Shown: positions 14,812 to 25,469, counted from the stretch's first letter. The stretch is DNA of 57,703 nucleotides from Riemerella columbipharyngis (GCF_900101995.1 NZ_FNAS01000016.1:1-57703), one strand, 5' to 3'. Notes: generated by a model not told the origin, from the letters alone. Program-made: numbers and translations.

Positions 14812-16167
14812 TTATATGCTTTCGTAGTCTTTATTCATTTTAAAACCTTCCATAAATTTAGTGGTATAATTCCCCGCAATATAATCAGGATCGTCCATCA
14901 GCTGTCTATGGAAAGGAACAGTGGTTTTAACCCCATCTATGTAGAACTCTTCTAATGCTCTTTTCATTTTTGCAATGGCTTCTTCACGAGTTTGAGCCGT
15001 TGTTATCAATTTTGCAATCATAGAATCGTAGTTAGGCGGAATCACATATCCGCTATAGACATGTGTATCTACTCTTACACCGTGCCCACCCGGAATATTA
15101 AGCCCTTTGATAACCCCCGGAGACGGTCTGAAATCCGAAAAAGGATCTTCTGCATTTATCCTGCACTCTATAGAATGTAATTTTGGATAATAGTTTTTAC
15201 CTGATATAGGTTCTCCTGCTGCTAAGAGAATTTGTTCTCTAATTAAATCATAATCCACTACTTGCTCGGTTATCGGATGTTCTACTTGGATACGGGTATT
15301 CATTTCCATAAAATAAAAATTTCTATGTTTGTCTACCAGAAATTCTATTGTTCCTACACCTTCGTAGCCTATATATTCAGCTGCTTTTACTGCGGCAGCT
15401 CCCATCTTTTCTCTTAATTCTTTTGTCATAAACGGAGATGGTGTCTCTTCTGTAAGCTTCTGATTTCGTCTCTGAACAGAGCAATCTCTTTCCGAAAGAT
15501 GACAAGCTTTTCCAAATTGATCTCCGGCTATTTGGATTTCGATGTGGCGGGGCTCTTCTATCAGTTTTTCCATATACATCCCACCATTGCCAAATGCTGC
15601 CACAGCTTCCTGTATTGCAGAATCCCAATGATCTTTCAAATCTTCTGCTTTCCACACGGCACGCATTCCCTTGCCTCCTCCGCCGGCGGTAGCTTTTATC
15701 ATCACGGGATAACCTATTTCTTCTGCAATGCGGGCTGCATCTTCATAAGAGTCTATAAGCCCGTCTGAACCGGGGACACATGGTATTCCTGCTTCTTTCA
15801 TCGTGGCTTTAGCTGTAGCTTTATCTCCCATTCTCTCGATTTGCTCAGGGGTTGCACCAATGAATTTAATATTATTCTTAGCACAGATCCTAGAAAAATT
15901 TGCATTTTCAGAAAGAAAACCATACCCGGGGTGTATAGCATCTGCATTGGTTATCTCTGCAGCCGAAAGAATGTTAGGTATTCTAAGATAAGAATCTTTG
16001 CTGGGAGCAGGGCCTATACAAACGGCTTCATCTGCGAAACGGACATGTAGACTATCCTTATCCGCTGTGGAATAGACAGCTACTGTCTTGATACCCATTT
16101 CTTTGCAAGTACGAAGAATACGCATCGCAATCTCTCCGCGGTTTGCGATTAATATTTTCTTAAACAT
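14812..16167 (-). CDS. accC: Acetyl-CoA carboxylase biotin carboxylase subunit
   Basis: The 451-residue protein has the full biotin carboxylase architecture: [21 protein letters not shown] start, [13 protein letters not shown], the ATP-grasp glycine-rich loop ([12 protein letters not shown]), and [14 protein letters not shown] with catalytic residues. It carboxylates biotin on AccB using ATP and bicarbonate, the first half of malonyl-CoA synthesis. It lies 40 bases downstream of accB in one transcript that ends at the palindromic terminator. Length matches the family. Confidence 0.95.
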   Translation of the reverse strand: MFKKILIANRGEIAMRILRTCKEMGIKTVAVYSTADKDSLHVRFADEAVCIGPAPSKDSYLRIPNILSAAEITNADAIHPGYGFLSENANFSRICAKNNIKFIGATPEQIERMGDKATAKATMKEAGIPCVPGSDGLIDSYEDAARIAEEIGYPVMIKATAGGGGKGMRAVWKAEDLKDHWDSAIQEAVAAFGNGGMYMEKLIEEPRHIEIQIAGDQFGKACHLSERDCSVQRRNQKLTEETPSPFMTKELREKMGAAAVKAAEYIGYEGVGTIEFLVDKHRNFYFMEMNTRIQVEHPITEQVVDYDLIREQILLAAGEPISGKNYYPKLHSIECRINAEDPFSDFRPSPGVIKGLNIPGGHGVRVDTHVYSGYVIPPNYDSMIAKLITTAQTREEAIAKMKRALEEFYIDGVKTTVPFHRQLMDDPDYIAGNYTTKFMEGFKMNKDYESI

Positions 16168-16207
16168 TTTTTACAATTTAATCATTAGACCGTATAAAAA
16201 ACAGATC

Positions 16208-16699
16208 CTAAGATGGATCTACTAAAAATAATGGTTGGTCATATTCTACCGGTGTAGCATCATCAACCAAAATTTTCACTATTTTGCCGCTTACTTCACT
16301 TTCTATTTGGTTGAAAAGCTTCATTGCTTCTATCACACAAACCACTTTACCCTCGGATACAGAATCTCCTACACTTACAAAAGGGTCTTTGTCCGGAGAT
16401 GGTTTTCTGTAGAAAGTCCCTATCATAGGGGATTTTATAGCAACAAACTTGCTTTCATCTACTGATGATTCCTCTGCACTTGGTGCTGGTGTACTTGCAG
16501 GTACCAGTGCTGGCGCAGATGCAGAATGAGCTACTGGTGCCTGAGCGGGCATCGGATAAGCCTGTGGCACGAATGTTACTGTCTCTTGAGCATTTGGATT
16601 TTTGATGTTAATTTCAAAATCTTTAGTCTTGTATTTTACCTCTGCCACTTCCGATTTAGAAACGAACTTAATGAGGTTTTGTAAGTCTTTTAAATCCAT
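16208..16699 (-). CDS. accB: Biotin carboxyl carrier protein of acetyl-CoA carboxylase
   Basis: The start MDLKDLQNLIKFVSKSEV (ATG 16699) is preferred over an ATG eight codons upstream because AccB proteins begin like this. The 163-residue protein has an N-terminal helical region, a Pro/Ala-rich linker (about residues 50-80) and a biotinyl domain with EAMKLFNQI, where Lys127 carries biotin. It shuttles carboxyl groups between AccC and the carboxyltransferase. A good promoter lies just upstream, so accBC can be made apart from rpmF. Confidence 0.93.
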   Translation of the reverse strand: MDLKDLQNLIKFVSKSEVAEVKYKTKDFEINIKNPNAQETVTFVPQAYPMPAQAPVAHSASAPALVPASTPAPSAEESSVDESKFVAIKSPMIGTFYRKPSPDKDPFVSVGDSVSEGKVVCVIEAMKLFNQIESEVSGKIVKILVDDATPVEYDQPLFLVDPS

Positions 16700-16720
16700 T
16701 ATCGTAATAATTTTAATGTC

Positions 16721-16751
16721 CAAATATACTAAACTTTCATTTCAAAACAAT
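16721..16751 (-). promoter_or_regulatory. Promoter of accB-accC
   Basis: On the minus strand the -7 box TATATTTG (16728-16721) lies exactly 19 bases after ATTG (16751-16748), matching the Bacteroidota consensus spacing, and 22 bases before the AccB start. Confidence 0.6.
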
Positions 16752-16752
16752 A

Positions 16753-16792
16753 AAAAAACCACTCAAATTTAAATAAATAAGAGCGGTTTTTT
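16753..16792 (-). terminator. Terminator-like hairpin between rpmF and accB
   Basis: The arms AAAAAACCACTC and GAGCGGTTTTTT pair with one mismatch around an A/T loop, with T-runs in both directions. It would end the yceD-rpmF transcript and partly overlaps the accB -33 region. Confidence 0.55.
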
Positions 16793-16824
16793 GTGTTTTT
16801 GAATAAAAAAAGAGGCAACAGAGA

Positions 16825-17028
16825 TTAGTTTTCTTCTGTAGATTCTACTTCTTTTTCTAATACTACTTTTCCTCTGTAGTAGAGTTTTCCTTCGTGCCAA
16901 TGAGCTCTGTGGTAAAGGTGCATTTCTCCTGTAGTTGCATCTTTTGCCAACTGAGGAAGAACAGCTTTGTAGTGAGTTCTTCTTTTATCTCTTCTGGTAG
17001 ACGATTGTCTTCTCTTAGGATGTGCCAT
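16825..17028 (-). CDS. rpmF: 50S ribosomal protein L32
   Basis: The 67-residue basic protein begins [20 protein letters not shown], the universal L32 start, and has [14 protein letters not shown] in the zinc-ribbon region. The usual CxxC/CxxC cysteines are replaced, as in other zinc-independent L32 forms. It binds the large subunit near the peptidyl transferase centre. It lies 24 bases after yceD, a pairing conserved widely in bacteria. Confidence 0.95.
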   Translation of the reverse strand: MAHPKRRQSSTRRDKRRTHYKAVLPQLAKDATTGEMHLYHRAHWHEGKLYYRGKVVLEKEVESTEEN

Positions 17029-17052
17029 TATTCTCTATATTTTAATTACTAA

Positions 17053-17616
17053 TTATTTTTTAATCTTTTTATCTTTTAATTTTTTCAAAGCCGCCCATCT
17101 TGGGTCTATTTCTTCGTCCTCCTCTTCAGAAAATTGGTCTAAATCCAAATCTTCTTCAAAAACGGGACTGTATTTTTCCAAAAGCTCTTTATACTCGGGG
17201 TGGTTTTCCACTTCCGGAGAAATCTTTTTCATTGGGATAGAAAGCAATGTCGCTTCATAAATAAGCTGTGAGACATTGAATTCATAATCTGACATAGGAA
17301 TGGTAATTACTTCATCATTGCTATCGTCATAGCTTTCTCCGAACTTCACCAAGACCTTTATTTCATTATCAATAGGATAAGTAAAAATACCACCACTGAT
17401 ATCACAATATAAATCTACGCTTCCTTCCACATCAATTGTAAAATCCAAAAATGTAGAATGCTTATCCAAAAGAATCTTAGCTAAAATCTTAGGGGTTTCA
17501 AACTCCACATCGGCCTCGAATAAATCAAAGAACTTCTTATCTATTTCAAATTCAAAACTATGCTTCCCATTTTTTAAACCTGAGAAAGCAATATCATATT
17601 TTCTTATCCGATTCAT
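17053..17616 (-). CDS. yceD: YceD/DUF177-family protein
   Basis: The 187-residue acidic protein has the DUF177 pattern: a strand-rich N-terminus, VDLYCDISGGIFTYPI where others have a CxRC motif, an acidic stretch (EEDLDLDQFSEEEDEEIDPRWAAL), and a Lys-rich end. The family is needed for normal 23S rRNA accumulation in Escherichia coli and plants, though the mechanism is unclear. Its place directly before rpmF is the classic arrangement. Confidence 0.88.
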   Translation of the reverse strand: MNRIRKYDIAFSGLKNGKHSFEFEIDKKFFDLFEADVEFETPKILAKILLDKHSTFLDFTIDVEGSVDLYCDISGGIFTYPIDNEIKVLVKFGESYDDSNDEVITIPMSDYEFNVSQLIYEATLLSIPMKKISPEVENHPEYKELLEKYSPVFEEDLDLDQFSEEEDEEIDPRWAALKKLKDKKIKK

Positions 17617-17676
17617 AAAATGGTCTGCAAAGATAAACTATTTTTTTTAGATAACAAAAATCATTTCAAAAAAACA

Positions 17677-19026
17677 TCAAACGCTCTCAAGAAAAGTTTC
17701 GAAAGCGGGAAAAACAGAAACACTACCATCTGGATTTATTTGGTTAAGTTTCAAATATTCTATTTGATTTACAGAACTTTCATTAAAAGGCTTGCATACT
17801 CTCACATAATTATCGGTGAACCCGTACATCATTCCGTCTTTATTTTCGTGTTCCCAAAGCACGGGTTTTATTTTGCCCAGCTGCGAACGATAGAAACTCA
17901 TTTTTTTCTTTTCAGATAAGATTCTCAACATCTTATTGCGTTTTTTTCTTACGGAATGCGGAACGGCATCAGGCATTGCCTCTGCCTCTGTGTTTTCTCT
18001 TTCGGAATAGGTAAATACATGCAAATAGGTAATAGGCAGATTTTGTATATAATGATAAGTTTCCATAAAGAGCTCTTCTGTTTCGCCTGGAAAACCTACG
18101 ATTACATCTACGCCTATTGCTGCATCTGGGAGGGTTTGTCTTATCTTTTCAATACGATTTGTGTATAGCGAAGTAAGATATCTCCGCTTCATTTTTTTTA
18201 ATATTTCATCACTACCCGACTGCAACGGAATGTGGAAATGAGGCACAAAACGCGAGCTATCCGCCACCAAGTCTATACTTGCATCTTTGAGAAGATTAGG
18301 TTCAATGGAAGATATCCTGATTCGCTCTATCCCTTCTACTTTATCTAATTCTGATACTAAATCCAAGAAAGTATGCTGATGTCTCTTGTTTCCAAATTCC
18401 CCTTTACCATAGTCCCCAATATTTACTCCGGTGAGGACTATTTCTTTAATTCCTTTGAGGGCTATTTCTTTGGCATTTTTAGTAATGTTCTCTATGGTGT
18501 CTGAACGCGAAATCCCTCTTGCCAAAGGAATCGTGCAATAGGTACATTTGTAATCGCAGCCGTCTTGAACTTTAAGGAATGCCCTTGTCCTATCTCCAAT
18601 GGAATAAGAACCTATAAAGAAATCTACCTTTTCTATATCGCAAGAGTGCACTAATCCTTCTTGTTCGGATTTGTGTAAGTCTTCTAAATAACTCAACACA
18701 CTAAACTTTTCACTTGCCCCCAATACCAAATCTACACCTTCTATCTGTGCAATTTCGTCTGGTTTTAGCTGGGCGTAGCAACCGATTACGACAACTAATC
18801 CATCAGGATTAGCTTTCATTGCTTTTTTTACGATTTGCTTACACTCTCTGTCTGCATTTTCTGTAACGGAGCAAGTGTTGATGACATAGACATTGGCTTT
18901 GTCGGAGAAATCTACTTTTCGGTATCCGGCATCAGTAAGCTGCCTTGCGATAGTAGAAGTTTCAGCAAAGTTCAGTTTGCAGCCCAAAGTGTGGAATGCA
19001 ACGGTTTTGTCAATAGATGTTATCAT
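17677..19026 (-). CDS. mtaB: tRNA (N6-threonylcarbamoyladenosine(37)-C2)-methylthiotransferase MtaB
   Basis: The 449-residue protein has the methylthiotransferase N-terminal domain with cluster cysteines (HTLGCKLNFAE, VINTCSVT, VVIGCYAQ) and a radical SAM core with CDYKCTYC. The HTLGCKLNFAET start marks MtaB rather than MiaB or RimO. It turns t6A37 of ANN-decoding tRNAs into ms2t6A using two 4Fe-4S clusters and SAM. The C-terminal TRAM-like region is present. It is transcribed alone between rho and yceD. Confidence 0.92.
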   Translation of the reverse strand: MITSIDKTVAFHTLGCKLNFAETSTIARQLTDAGYRKVDFSDKANVYVINTCSVTENADRECKQIVKKAMKANPDGLVVVIGCYAQLKPDEIAQIEGVDLVLGASEKFSVLSYLEDLHKSEQEGLVHSCDIEKVDFFIGSYSIGDRTRAFLKVQDGCDYKCTYCTIPLARGISRSDTIENITKNAKEIALKGIKEIVLTGVNIGDYGKGEFGNKRHQHTFLDLVSELDKVEGIERIRISSIEPNLLKDASIDLVADSSRFVPHFHIPLQSGSDEILKKMKRRYLTSLYTNRIEKIRQTLPDAAIGVDVIVGFPGETEELFMETYHYIQNLPITYLHVFTYSERENTEAEAMPDAVPHSVRKKRNKMLRILSEKKKMSFYRSQLGKIKPVLWEHENKDGMMYGFTDNYVRVCKPFNESSVNQIEYLKLNQINPDGSVSVFPAFETFLESV

Positions 19027-19066
19027 AAATAAAGCAAATTACAAAAAAGATAAAATAATATCCTCT

Positions 19067-20758
19067 TTACTTATTCATAGACAATAGAAACTCATTATTA
19101 TCTATAGTTCCTTTTATGTTTTTTTGTATAAATTCCATAGCTTCTACAGGATTCATATCAGAAAGGTATTTTCTAAGAATCCACATACGCTGTTGGGTGT
19201 TTTCATCGTGGAGCAAGTCGTCTCTTCTCGTGCTGGAAGCAATAAGGTCTATTGCCGGGAAAATTCTTCTATTGGCAATTTTCCTATCTAATTGCAGCTC
19301 CATATTTCCTGTTCCTTTAAACTCTTCAAATATCACCTCATCCATTTTGGAGCCCGTATCTATAAGTGCGGTGGCAATAATCGTTAAAGAACCTCCTCCT
19401 TCGATTTTTCTTGCGGCACCAAAGAATCTTTTTGGTTTGTGTAGTGCATTGGCATCTACCCCTCCGGATAGTATTTTACCTGAAGCCGGCGTTACAGTAT
19501 TATAAGCTCTCGCCAGTCTTGTGATAGAATCCAAAAGAATTACCACATCGTGCCCGCATTCTACCATTCTTTGCGCTTTAGAAAGAACCAAATTGGCTAC
19601 TTTCACATGCTTCTCTGCCGCCTCATCAAAGGTGGAAGCTATCACTTCCGCATTTACGCTCCGCTGCATATCTGTTACTTCTTCCGGTCTTTCATCTATG
19701 AGAAGAATCATCATATACGCTTCAGGGTGATTAGCCGAAATAGAGTTCGCTATGTCTTTAAGCAACATGGTTTTACCCGTTTTAGGCTGAGCTACAATCA
19801 TTGCTCTTTGTCCCTTACCAATAGGGGCAAACAAGTCTACTATTCTTGTAGAGATGGTCGCATTTTTACCGGTTAGGTTAAATTTCTCTTGAGGGAATAA
19901 TGGCGTAAGGTATTCAAACGCTACACGATCTTTGATGAAGCTTAGGTCTCTACCGTTCACTTCTATAGGTTTTTGCAAAGAGAAATACTTTTCACCTTCT
20001 TTTGGCAATCTCACATAGCCTTTTACCGTATCTCCTGTTTTTAGCCCATAGTTTCTAATTTGGTTTGTAGAAACATAGACATCATCCGGAGAAGAAATAT
20101 AATTGAAGTCTGGCGAACGCAAAAATCCGTAGTTATCCGGTAGAATTTCCAGCACCCCTTCTACGATGACGATGTTATCAAAGTTAAATTCTCTTTCTTG
20201 AACCTTTTCTTCGTGGTGATTTTTGTTATTCCTATTATGGTTGTTGTTTTTATGTTCGCTGCGATGCTCGCTTCCTGCTGGTTTATCCGTTTTGTTTTGA
20301 ACAGGTTTAGAAGATTCTGTTTCTATCTCTTTTTTTATGCCTCTTCTGCGTGTTTTTTTCTGTGGTGTATGTTCTTTGTCTGCCGTTGCAGCTGCCTCTA
20401 CCTCTTTGTCTTTTTGAGGTTCCTTGGAGGTTGCTGCATCTACAGCAGCCTCATCGGTGCTTTGTTTTGCTTCCGCAGGAGCTTCGTCTGTATTTTTTTT
20501 AGGTTTTCTGCCTCTTTTTTTAGGAGCCGGCTTTTCGTTTGTCTTTACGATAGGCTCTTCAGCTGTTTTTCCATCTTTATTTTTATTATTTGTCCCAAAA
20601 TATTCTTTCATTATTTTAGGGTTCGAGGCTTGGAAATCCAAGATGTTATATATCTTTTCATCGTCAGTACTTCCTCTTTTGGTTTTTATACCCAAATCTT
20701 TCGTAATTTTAGTTAATTCCGCTGTGGATTTTAACTTTAGACTTTCAATGTCAAACAT
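19067..20758 (-). CDS. rho: Transcription termination factor Rho
   Basis: The 563-residue hexameric helicase has an N-terminal Rho_N/SAP-like part (residues 1-60), then about 130 residues of Lys/Glu/Ala-rich low complexity, a cold-shock RNA-binding domain ([20 protein letters not shown]), and the RecA-like motor with Walker [11 protein letters not shown] and Walker [17 protein letters not shown]. It ends factor-dependent transcripts. The long charged insert between Rho_N and the RNA-binding domain is common in Bacteroidota and makes it longer than the 419-residue E. coli protein. Confidence 0.95.
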   Translation of the reverse strand: MFDIESLKLKSTAELTKITKDLGIKTKRGSTDDEKIYNILDFQASNPKIMKEYFGTNNKNKDGKTAEEPIVKTNEKPAPKKRGRKPKKNTDEAPAEAKQSTDEAAVDAATSKEPQKDKEVEAAATADKEHTPQKKTRRRGIKKEIETESSKPVQNKTDKPAGSEHRSEHKNNNHNRNNKNHHEEKVQEREFNFDNIVIVEGVLEILPDNYGFLRSPDFNYISSPDDVYVSTNQIRNYGLKTGDTVKGYVRLPKEGEKYFSLQKPIEVNGRDLSFIKDRVAFEYLTPLFPQEKFNLTGKNATISTRIVDLFAPIGKGQRAMIVAQPKTGKTMLLKDIANSISANHPEAYMMILLIDERPEEVTDMQRSVNAEVIASTFDEAAEKHVKVANLVLSKAQRMVECGHDVVILLDSITRLARAYNTVTPASGKILSGGVDANALHKPKRFFGAARKIEGGGSLTIIATALIDTGSKMDEVIFEEFKGTGNMELQLDRKIANRRIFPAIDLIASSTRRDDLLHDENTQQRMWILRKYLSDMNPVEAMEFIQKNIKGTIDNNEFLLSMNK

Positions 20759-20939
20759 AAACGTTTTTGTGTTGTTGATTATGATTTTGATTTTGTTTTT
20801 TATCCTGATTAAAAGGCTTATCGAAGAAATGATTGCCTATTGAAATTCGTAGTTGAAAGTGCAAATTTACAATATTTTTGACAAATACAAAAAAATATTG
20901 TTATTTTTGCAAACCAAATTAAGTCTAAAATGTAACTTT

Positions 20940-21329
20940 ATGCTACAGAGAATACAAACCATCTGGATGTTTTTAGCCGTGTTAGGAACTTTTTTTCTGT
21001 ATCTTAGCAGTCAAGATGTAGAGGCTTTTGGCAGTACGATGCTTTTGCCTATTGCCTGTTGTGTTTTGATTGTTTTGGAGACTTGGACTATTTTTTCTTA
21101 TAAAAACCGAAAAAATCAAATGATGCTGAATAGTATCAGTATCTTTATAAACGCTTTGTTGATAGGTGTATTGGCGTACTGGCTGCTAAACTTACCTGGA
21201 GGAATGCAATTTCCGGAGAAAGGTATTGAGCCGCTGTTTCCGTTTTTGAGTACTGTATGTTTGCTTATCGCAAATGTATTCATAAAAAGGGACGAAAGGC
21301 TTGTAAAATCTGTGGACAGACTTCGGTAA
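20940..21329 (+). CDS. DUF4293 membrane protein
   Basis: The ATG at 20940 (MLQRIQTIWMFLA) is chosen because DUF4293 proteins start like this; the upstream frame from 20853 overlaps the likely promoter (TATTTTTG, about 20900). The 129-residue protein has four membrane segments and a short basic tail. It is found almost only in Bacteroidota, commonly beside rho, as here, where the two genes are divergent. The function is unknown. Confidence 0.8.
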   Translation: MLQRIQTIWMFLAVLGTFFLYLSSQDVEAFGSTMLLPIACCVLIVLETWTIFSYKNRKNQMMLNSISIFINALLIGVLAYWLLNLPGGMQFPEKGIEPLFPFLSTVCLLIANVFIKRDERLVKSVDRLR

Positions 21330-21353
21330 ACTCACAACGATTTATTTTGAGTG

Positions 21354-21385
21354 AAACCGGCTTCCTTGTGGAGCTGGTTTTTTTA
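21354..21385 (+). terminator. Rho-independent terminator
   Basis: The arms AAACCGGCTTCC and GGAGCTGGTTT pair with one bulge or mismatch and are followed by a T-run. It closes the DUF4293 transcript before the ABC exporter gene. Confidence 0.75.
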
Positions 21386-21438
21386 TTTGTAAGTCAATGA
21401 TTATTTTTCCGTACTTTTGTGGTTCAATTTCTCTTTGA

Positions 21439-23277
21439 ATGAAACCATTAAATAGAATTTTATATTTTGCAAAACCCCACCAAAGGTTTTTATTTCTGAG
21501 TATTTTTTTCAATATCTTGTATTCATTATTGAATATATTTTCCGTAGCGACTATGCTCCCTATTTTAGGGTTGATGTTCGGCACAATAGATAAAGTGGAT
21601 ACTTCCAGCCCTCCTGTTTATAGTGGCGGCATCGGGAAACTGTTCTCGTACGGAAAAGAATGGGCATATTACAAAATACAGCTCAATATAGACCATTATG
21701 GGGTTATCAATGTTTTGGCGGTACTATGCATTACTACGGCATTTGCTTTTTTGGTTCGTAATTTTTTTCGTTATTTAGGAGCCTTTTTTTTGGTGAATTA
21801 TCGCGTGGATATTACCAGAGACTTGAGAACGGCTATGTATCATAAATTTCTAAAACTACCGGTGTCTTTCTTTACGGAACAAAGAAAGGGAGATATGATG
21901 TCTCGGATTTCTAATGATATAGGTGTGGTAGAAGGCTCTATAATGGGTTCTTTGGTGGATATCATCAATGCTCCTTTTATGATTTTGGCATCGTTGTTTA
22001 CCTTGTTTTTAATGGATGCTAAGCTCACATTGTTTTCGTTGATTGTTTTTCCTATAATGGGATGGTTGATTTCTATAGTCGGAAAAAGCCTGAAAAAACA
22101 AGCCCATTATGCCCAAGTAGAATTAGGAAATTTGTTTTCTTTAATCGATGAAACTTTGAAATCATCTAAAATCATCAAAATTTTTAATGCTGATAAAATT
22201 TTAGAAAAAAGATTTCAAAACACTAATAACAATTGGCAAAAACACACCATCGCAATGAGCCGAAGACGAGAGTTGGCTTCTCCTATAAGTGAGTTTTTGG
22301 GCTCGGTAACCATCTTGCTGATTACCTGGTTTGCGGGGGTGCAGATTATAGAAAATCATACGATGAACCCCGAGACTTTTTTGGTTTTCATTGGTATGTT
22401 TTTCCAGATTTTAGACCCTGCCAAAAAACTATCTTCCGCTGTTTCTTCCATACAAGGCGGGACAGCAAGTCTGGAGCGTATATCAGAAGTTTTAGACTAC
22501 GATTTGAAAGTAGAAGAAGTTAGCAATCCTATTCCTATCAAAACCCTCAAAGATCATATTTCCTTTGAGAATGTGAGTTTTTTCTATGATAAAGATAATG
22601 TTATTCTCAAGAACTTCACGATGAACATTCCAAAAGGAAAAACGGTGGCTCTGGTAGGTCAATCCGGAAGTGGAAAAACCACAGTAGCAAACCTTTTGGC
22701 AAGATTTTACGATGTAAATGAAGGTGCTATAAAAGTAGACGGAGAGGATATCCGTAATCTCAATCTTAAAGATTTTAGGGAGCTTCAGGGTATGGTTACC
22801 CAGGAATCAGTACTGTTCAATGACACTGTTTTCAACAATATCCTAATGGGAAAACCAGAGGCGACGAGAGAAGAAGTCTATCAAGCTGCGAAAATAGCCA
22901 ATGCACACCGATTTATAGAAGGGCTTCCTGAAGGCTATGATACGAATATAGGTGACGATGGCAATAAGCTATCGGGAGGGCAGAAACAGAGAATATCTAT
23001 TGCAAGAGCTGTTCTTAAAAATCCGCCTATTATGATTTTAGACGAAGCCACTTCGGCTTTGGATACAGAAAGTGAACGCTTTGTGCAAGATGCTCTTGAT
23101 CGAATGATGGAAAATAGAACCTCCCTCATCATTGCCCATAGGCTTTCTACAATACAAAAAGCCGACCTCATCATCGTAATGGAGCGTGGTAAAATAGTAG
23201 AGCAGGGAACCCATCCTGAACTTATTGCAAGAAATGGTATCTATAAAAAACTTGTAGAATTGCAGAATTTTGAGTAA
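21439..23277 (+). CDS. ABC exporter, MsbA-like permease/ATPase
   Basis: The 612-residue half-transporter has six membrane segments in residues 1-330 and an ATPase domain with Walker A GQSGSGKTT, signature LSGGQKQR, and Walker B MILDEATSALD. It works as a homodimer in the inner membrane. The overall pattern and Bacteroidota context fit MsbA, the flippase for lipid A-core, but a general lipid or peptide exporter cannot be excluded. It is followed by coaX 25 bases later, probably in one operon. Confidence 0.85.
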   Translation: MKPLNRILYFAKPHQRFLFLSIFFNILYSLLNIFSVATMLPILGLMFGTIDKVDTSSPPVYSGGIGKLFSYGKEWAYYKIQLNIDHYGVINVLAVLCITTAFAFLVRNFFRYLGAFFLVNYRVDITRDLRTAMYHKFLKLPVSFFTEQRKGDMMSRISNDIGVVEGSIMGSLVDIINAPFMILASLFTLFLMDAKLTLFSLIVFPIMGWLISIVGKSLKKQAHYAQVELGNLFSLIDETLKSSKIIKIFNADKILEKRFQNTNNNWQKHTIAMSRRRELASPISEFLGSVTILLITWFAGVQIIENHTMNPETFLVFIGMFFQILDPAKKLSSAVSSIQGGTASLERISEVLDYDLKVEEVSNPIPIKTLKDHISFENVSFFYDKDNVILKNFTMNIPKGKTVALVGQSGSGKTTVANLLARFYDVNEGAIKVDGEDIRNLNLKDFRELQGMVTQESVLFNDTVFNNILMGKPEATREEVYQAAKIANAHRFIEGLPEGYDTNIGDDGNKLSGGQKQRISIARAVLKNPPIMILDEATSALDTESERFVQDALDRMMENRTSLIIAHRLSTIQKADLIIVMERGKIVEQGTHPELIARNGIYKKLVELQNFE

Positions 23278-23302
23278 CCCCTCCCTAACTATGCCAAAAA
23301 TA

Positions 23303-24076
23303 ATGAAAACAATCGTTATAAATATTGGAAATACCAATATTCGTTTCGGGTTTTTCCATAAGGATGAATGCCAGGTATCTTGGGTTATCAATACCAAGCC
23401 TTACCGCACGAGAGACGAAATGTTCGTACAGTTTCTAATGCTCTACAAATCCTACGAAATAGACACAGAGAATATTGATAAAATTATTATAGGCTCCGTA
23501 GTCCCACAGATTACCCAAGATGTACTAAGTGCCATTTCCAAAATCCATCACAGGACACCTATTTTGGTGGATAGAAATACTCCGTCGGGGGTTTTGCCAA
23601 AATCAAAGCAAATGGGAACAGATATCTATGCAAATTTAGTAGCCGCTCACTATCTTTACCCTAAAGGAACAAAATTGATTTTTGATTTTGGAACCGCTCT
23701 TACAGCAAGTTGCATTTCCGAAAGCGGCGAGACCATAGGCGTTATCATAGCACCGGGAATCATCACTGCGCTCAACAGCCTTATTCACGATACGGCTCAG
23801 CTTCCGGAAATAGAACTGAAAAAGCCCAAAAGCATACTCGGCTTAGATACAGTCACTTGTATGCAAAGCGGTATGGTCTATGGCTATCTCGGTATGGTAG
23901 AGGGCTTTATAGAGCGTATCAATCGCGAGCTGGAGACGGAGTGTTTTGTAATTGCTACGGGTGGTGTGTCTCATGTGTATAAACCTCTAACGGATAAAAT
24001 ACATGTTGCGGACCGTCTGCACACCCTGAAAGGGCTTTATTTTTTAGACGGAAAAGAAATCATTAAAGAAGCTTAA
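23303..24076 (+). CDS. coaX: Type III pantothenate kinase
   Basis: The start MKTIVINIGNTNIRFGFF (ATG 23303) places the nucleotide-binding DxGNT-like motif at the N-terminus, as expected; the longer frame from 23270 overlaps the ABC gene. The 257-residue protein has DFGTALTASCI, a second phosphate-binding motif, and GMVYGYLGMVEGFI. It phosphorylates pantothenate in the first step of coenzyme A synthesis. The usual Asp of DIGNT is Asn here (INIGNT). Confidence 0.88.
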   Translation: MKTIVINIGNTNIRFGFFHKDECQVSWVINTKPYRTRDEMFVQFLMLYKSYEIDTENIDKIIIGSVVPQITQDVLSAISKIHHRTPILVDRNTPSGVLPKSKQMGTDIYANLVAAHYLYPKGTKLIFDFGTALTASCISESGETIGVIIAPGIITALNSLIHDTAQLPEIELKKPKSILGLDTVTCMQSGMVYGYLGMVEGFIERINRELETECFVIATGGVSHVYKPLTDKIHVADRLHTLKGLYFLDGKEIIKEA

Positions 24077-24077
24077 T

Positions 24078-25010
24078 TCAGAGTTTAATCGGCCGAAAAG
24101 TTTCTGCCGGATTTTCCACCCACGGAAAGTGACCGGCTCTATCTATTATCGCAAACTTTGAATGGGGTAATATTTTGTGTAATTTTTCTGCATATTTCGG
24201 AGGATTATTGGTATCGTATTTTCCGTTAATGATAAGAACGGGAACCTTAATCTCTCTAAATCTTTTTTGATAATTCAAATATTTCTGCCTTTCTTTTGTG
24301 GTTTCTATCGGATATTGATTATTAACAAGTTTTTTCCTGCCCGCTTTAGTAATTTCTTTTACTATCGGTATCACTTTCTAAGAGGTTGCCTCGTTGTAGC
24401 ACCACCATTTAATTTTTGCATACAAAAGATTTCTTCCCGTGCTATCCGTATCGGTTTTATGAGCGTCCATATAATCCCAATCTTTAATAACCTGCCGGAA
24501 CCAGAACCATCGGGACTCCTTCATTCTTTTGTTTTCAGATGCTTTACGCTTTTCAATATCCTCTTGCTGAGTACCCGCAAAACTTGTCCCCGTCAAAATC
24601 AATCCAAGAGTGTGCTTGGGAAACCTCAATGCGTATTCTAATGCGATAGAACTTTGCTCAGAATGCCCAAAGAGATAAATTTGCTCTACTTTTAGCTTTT
24701 TCCTAAGACCTTCGATTTCATTGACAATACAATCTTGATTATAATCTTCAATCGTTCTGGGAACTTCCGATTTACCCGTTCCTCTCGGATCGTAATAAAC
24801 CATTGTAAAGTATTTTTCCAGCTCTTTAAGTGTCAATTCATAGCCTATTTTTCCGGAAGACAAATGTCCGACTATCATTACAGGTCCTTTTCCTCGAATG
24901 GTATAGCTTAATTTTAAGTTTTCTACTTTTTTTTGTAATGAGTCTCTTATCTCAAATCTTAAGACTCCACCAAACTACAGCAAGTACACAACCATATAAA
25001 TAATATTAAT
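24078..25010 (-). pseudogene. Alpha/beta hydrolase lipoprotein, broken
   Basis: The minus strand encodes an alpha/beta-hydrolase fold like proline iminopeptidase: VYYDPRGTGKSEVP, the nucleophile elbow LFGHSEQS (GxSxx Ser), VLIINGKYD and IDRAGHFPWVE with the catalytic His. An in-frame TAG (24378-24380) splits it, and a frameshift near 24960 separates the hydrolase from a lipoprotein-like signal (LILFIWLCTCC). The enzyme would have been an outer- or inner-membrane-anchored peptidase or esterase. The signal region runs directly into the IS1595 remnant, so the 5' end may have been rearranged. Confidence 0.7.
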
Positions 25011-25039
25011 CGGATATGTGGTTTCCTTTTGCTTCTCCT

Positions 25040-25280
25040 CTTTTCTCGTGAACTCCGTTTGGCTCCGAAATAACTCTCGTCAAGTTCTATTTCCCCTTTA
25101 TCTTTCTCGCATTCTTCTGCAATTCGCTCTCTTATTTTTCAAATATTTTATTGATTATCAGTTGTGAACATCACAAAAATACCACTTATTTTGGGCTTTA
25201 ATATTAATACAAAATAGATCTAAAATTTCTCTAAATTTTGCCTCGGAAATTCTTGAATGGGCAATATATTTATTTTTCAT
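25040..25280 (-). pseudogene. IS1595-family transposase N-terminal remnant
   Basis: From ATG 25280 the frame reads MKNKYIAHSRISEAKFREIL, a stop, then in another frame IRERIAEECEKDKGEIELDESYFGAKR. IELDESYFG is the first catalytic Asp segment of IS1595/ISXO2 transposases. The zinc-ribbon start and all downstream catalytic parts are gone. The rest of the 24975-25469 gap holds no other feature apart from the ricT promoter. Confidence 0.6.
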
Positions 25281-25469
25281 TGATTAAGAATGATTTACAA
25301 AACTATAAATCTTCTTAAGTTATCTTGAACTTAATTTTATTATGTCTAAACTCTCTTTTATAGAAAATTTTGGTTTTAGAATTGGTTTAAATTTTTGGAG
25401 CAATAAAAGAAACTGGCTTTTAATAAAATAAAATATAGTAAATTTGCACTTATATAAAATAATAAGAAT

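Noticed and set aside
20198..20843. Long open frames opposite the rho N-terminal region
   Set aside because: They mirror the low-complexity Lys/Glu/Ala codons of rho and give Phe/Cys-rich nonsense protein.
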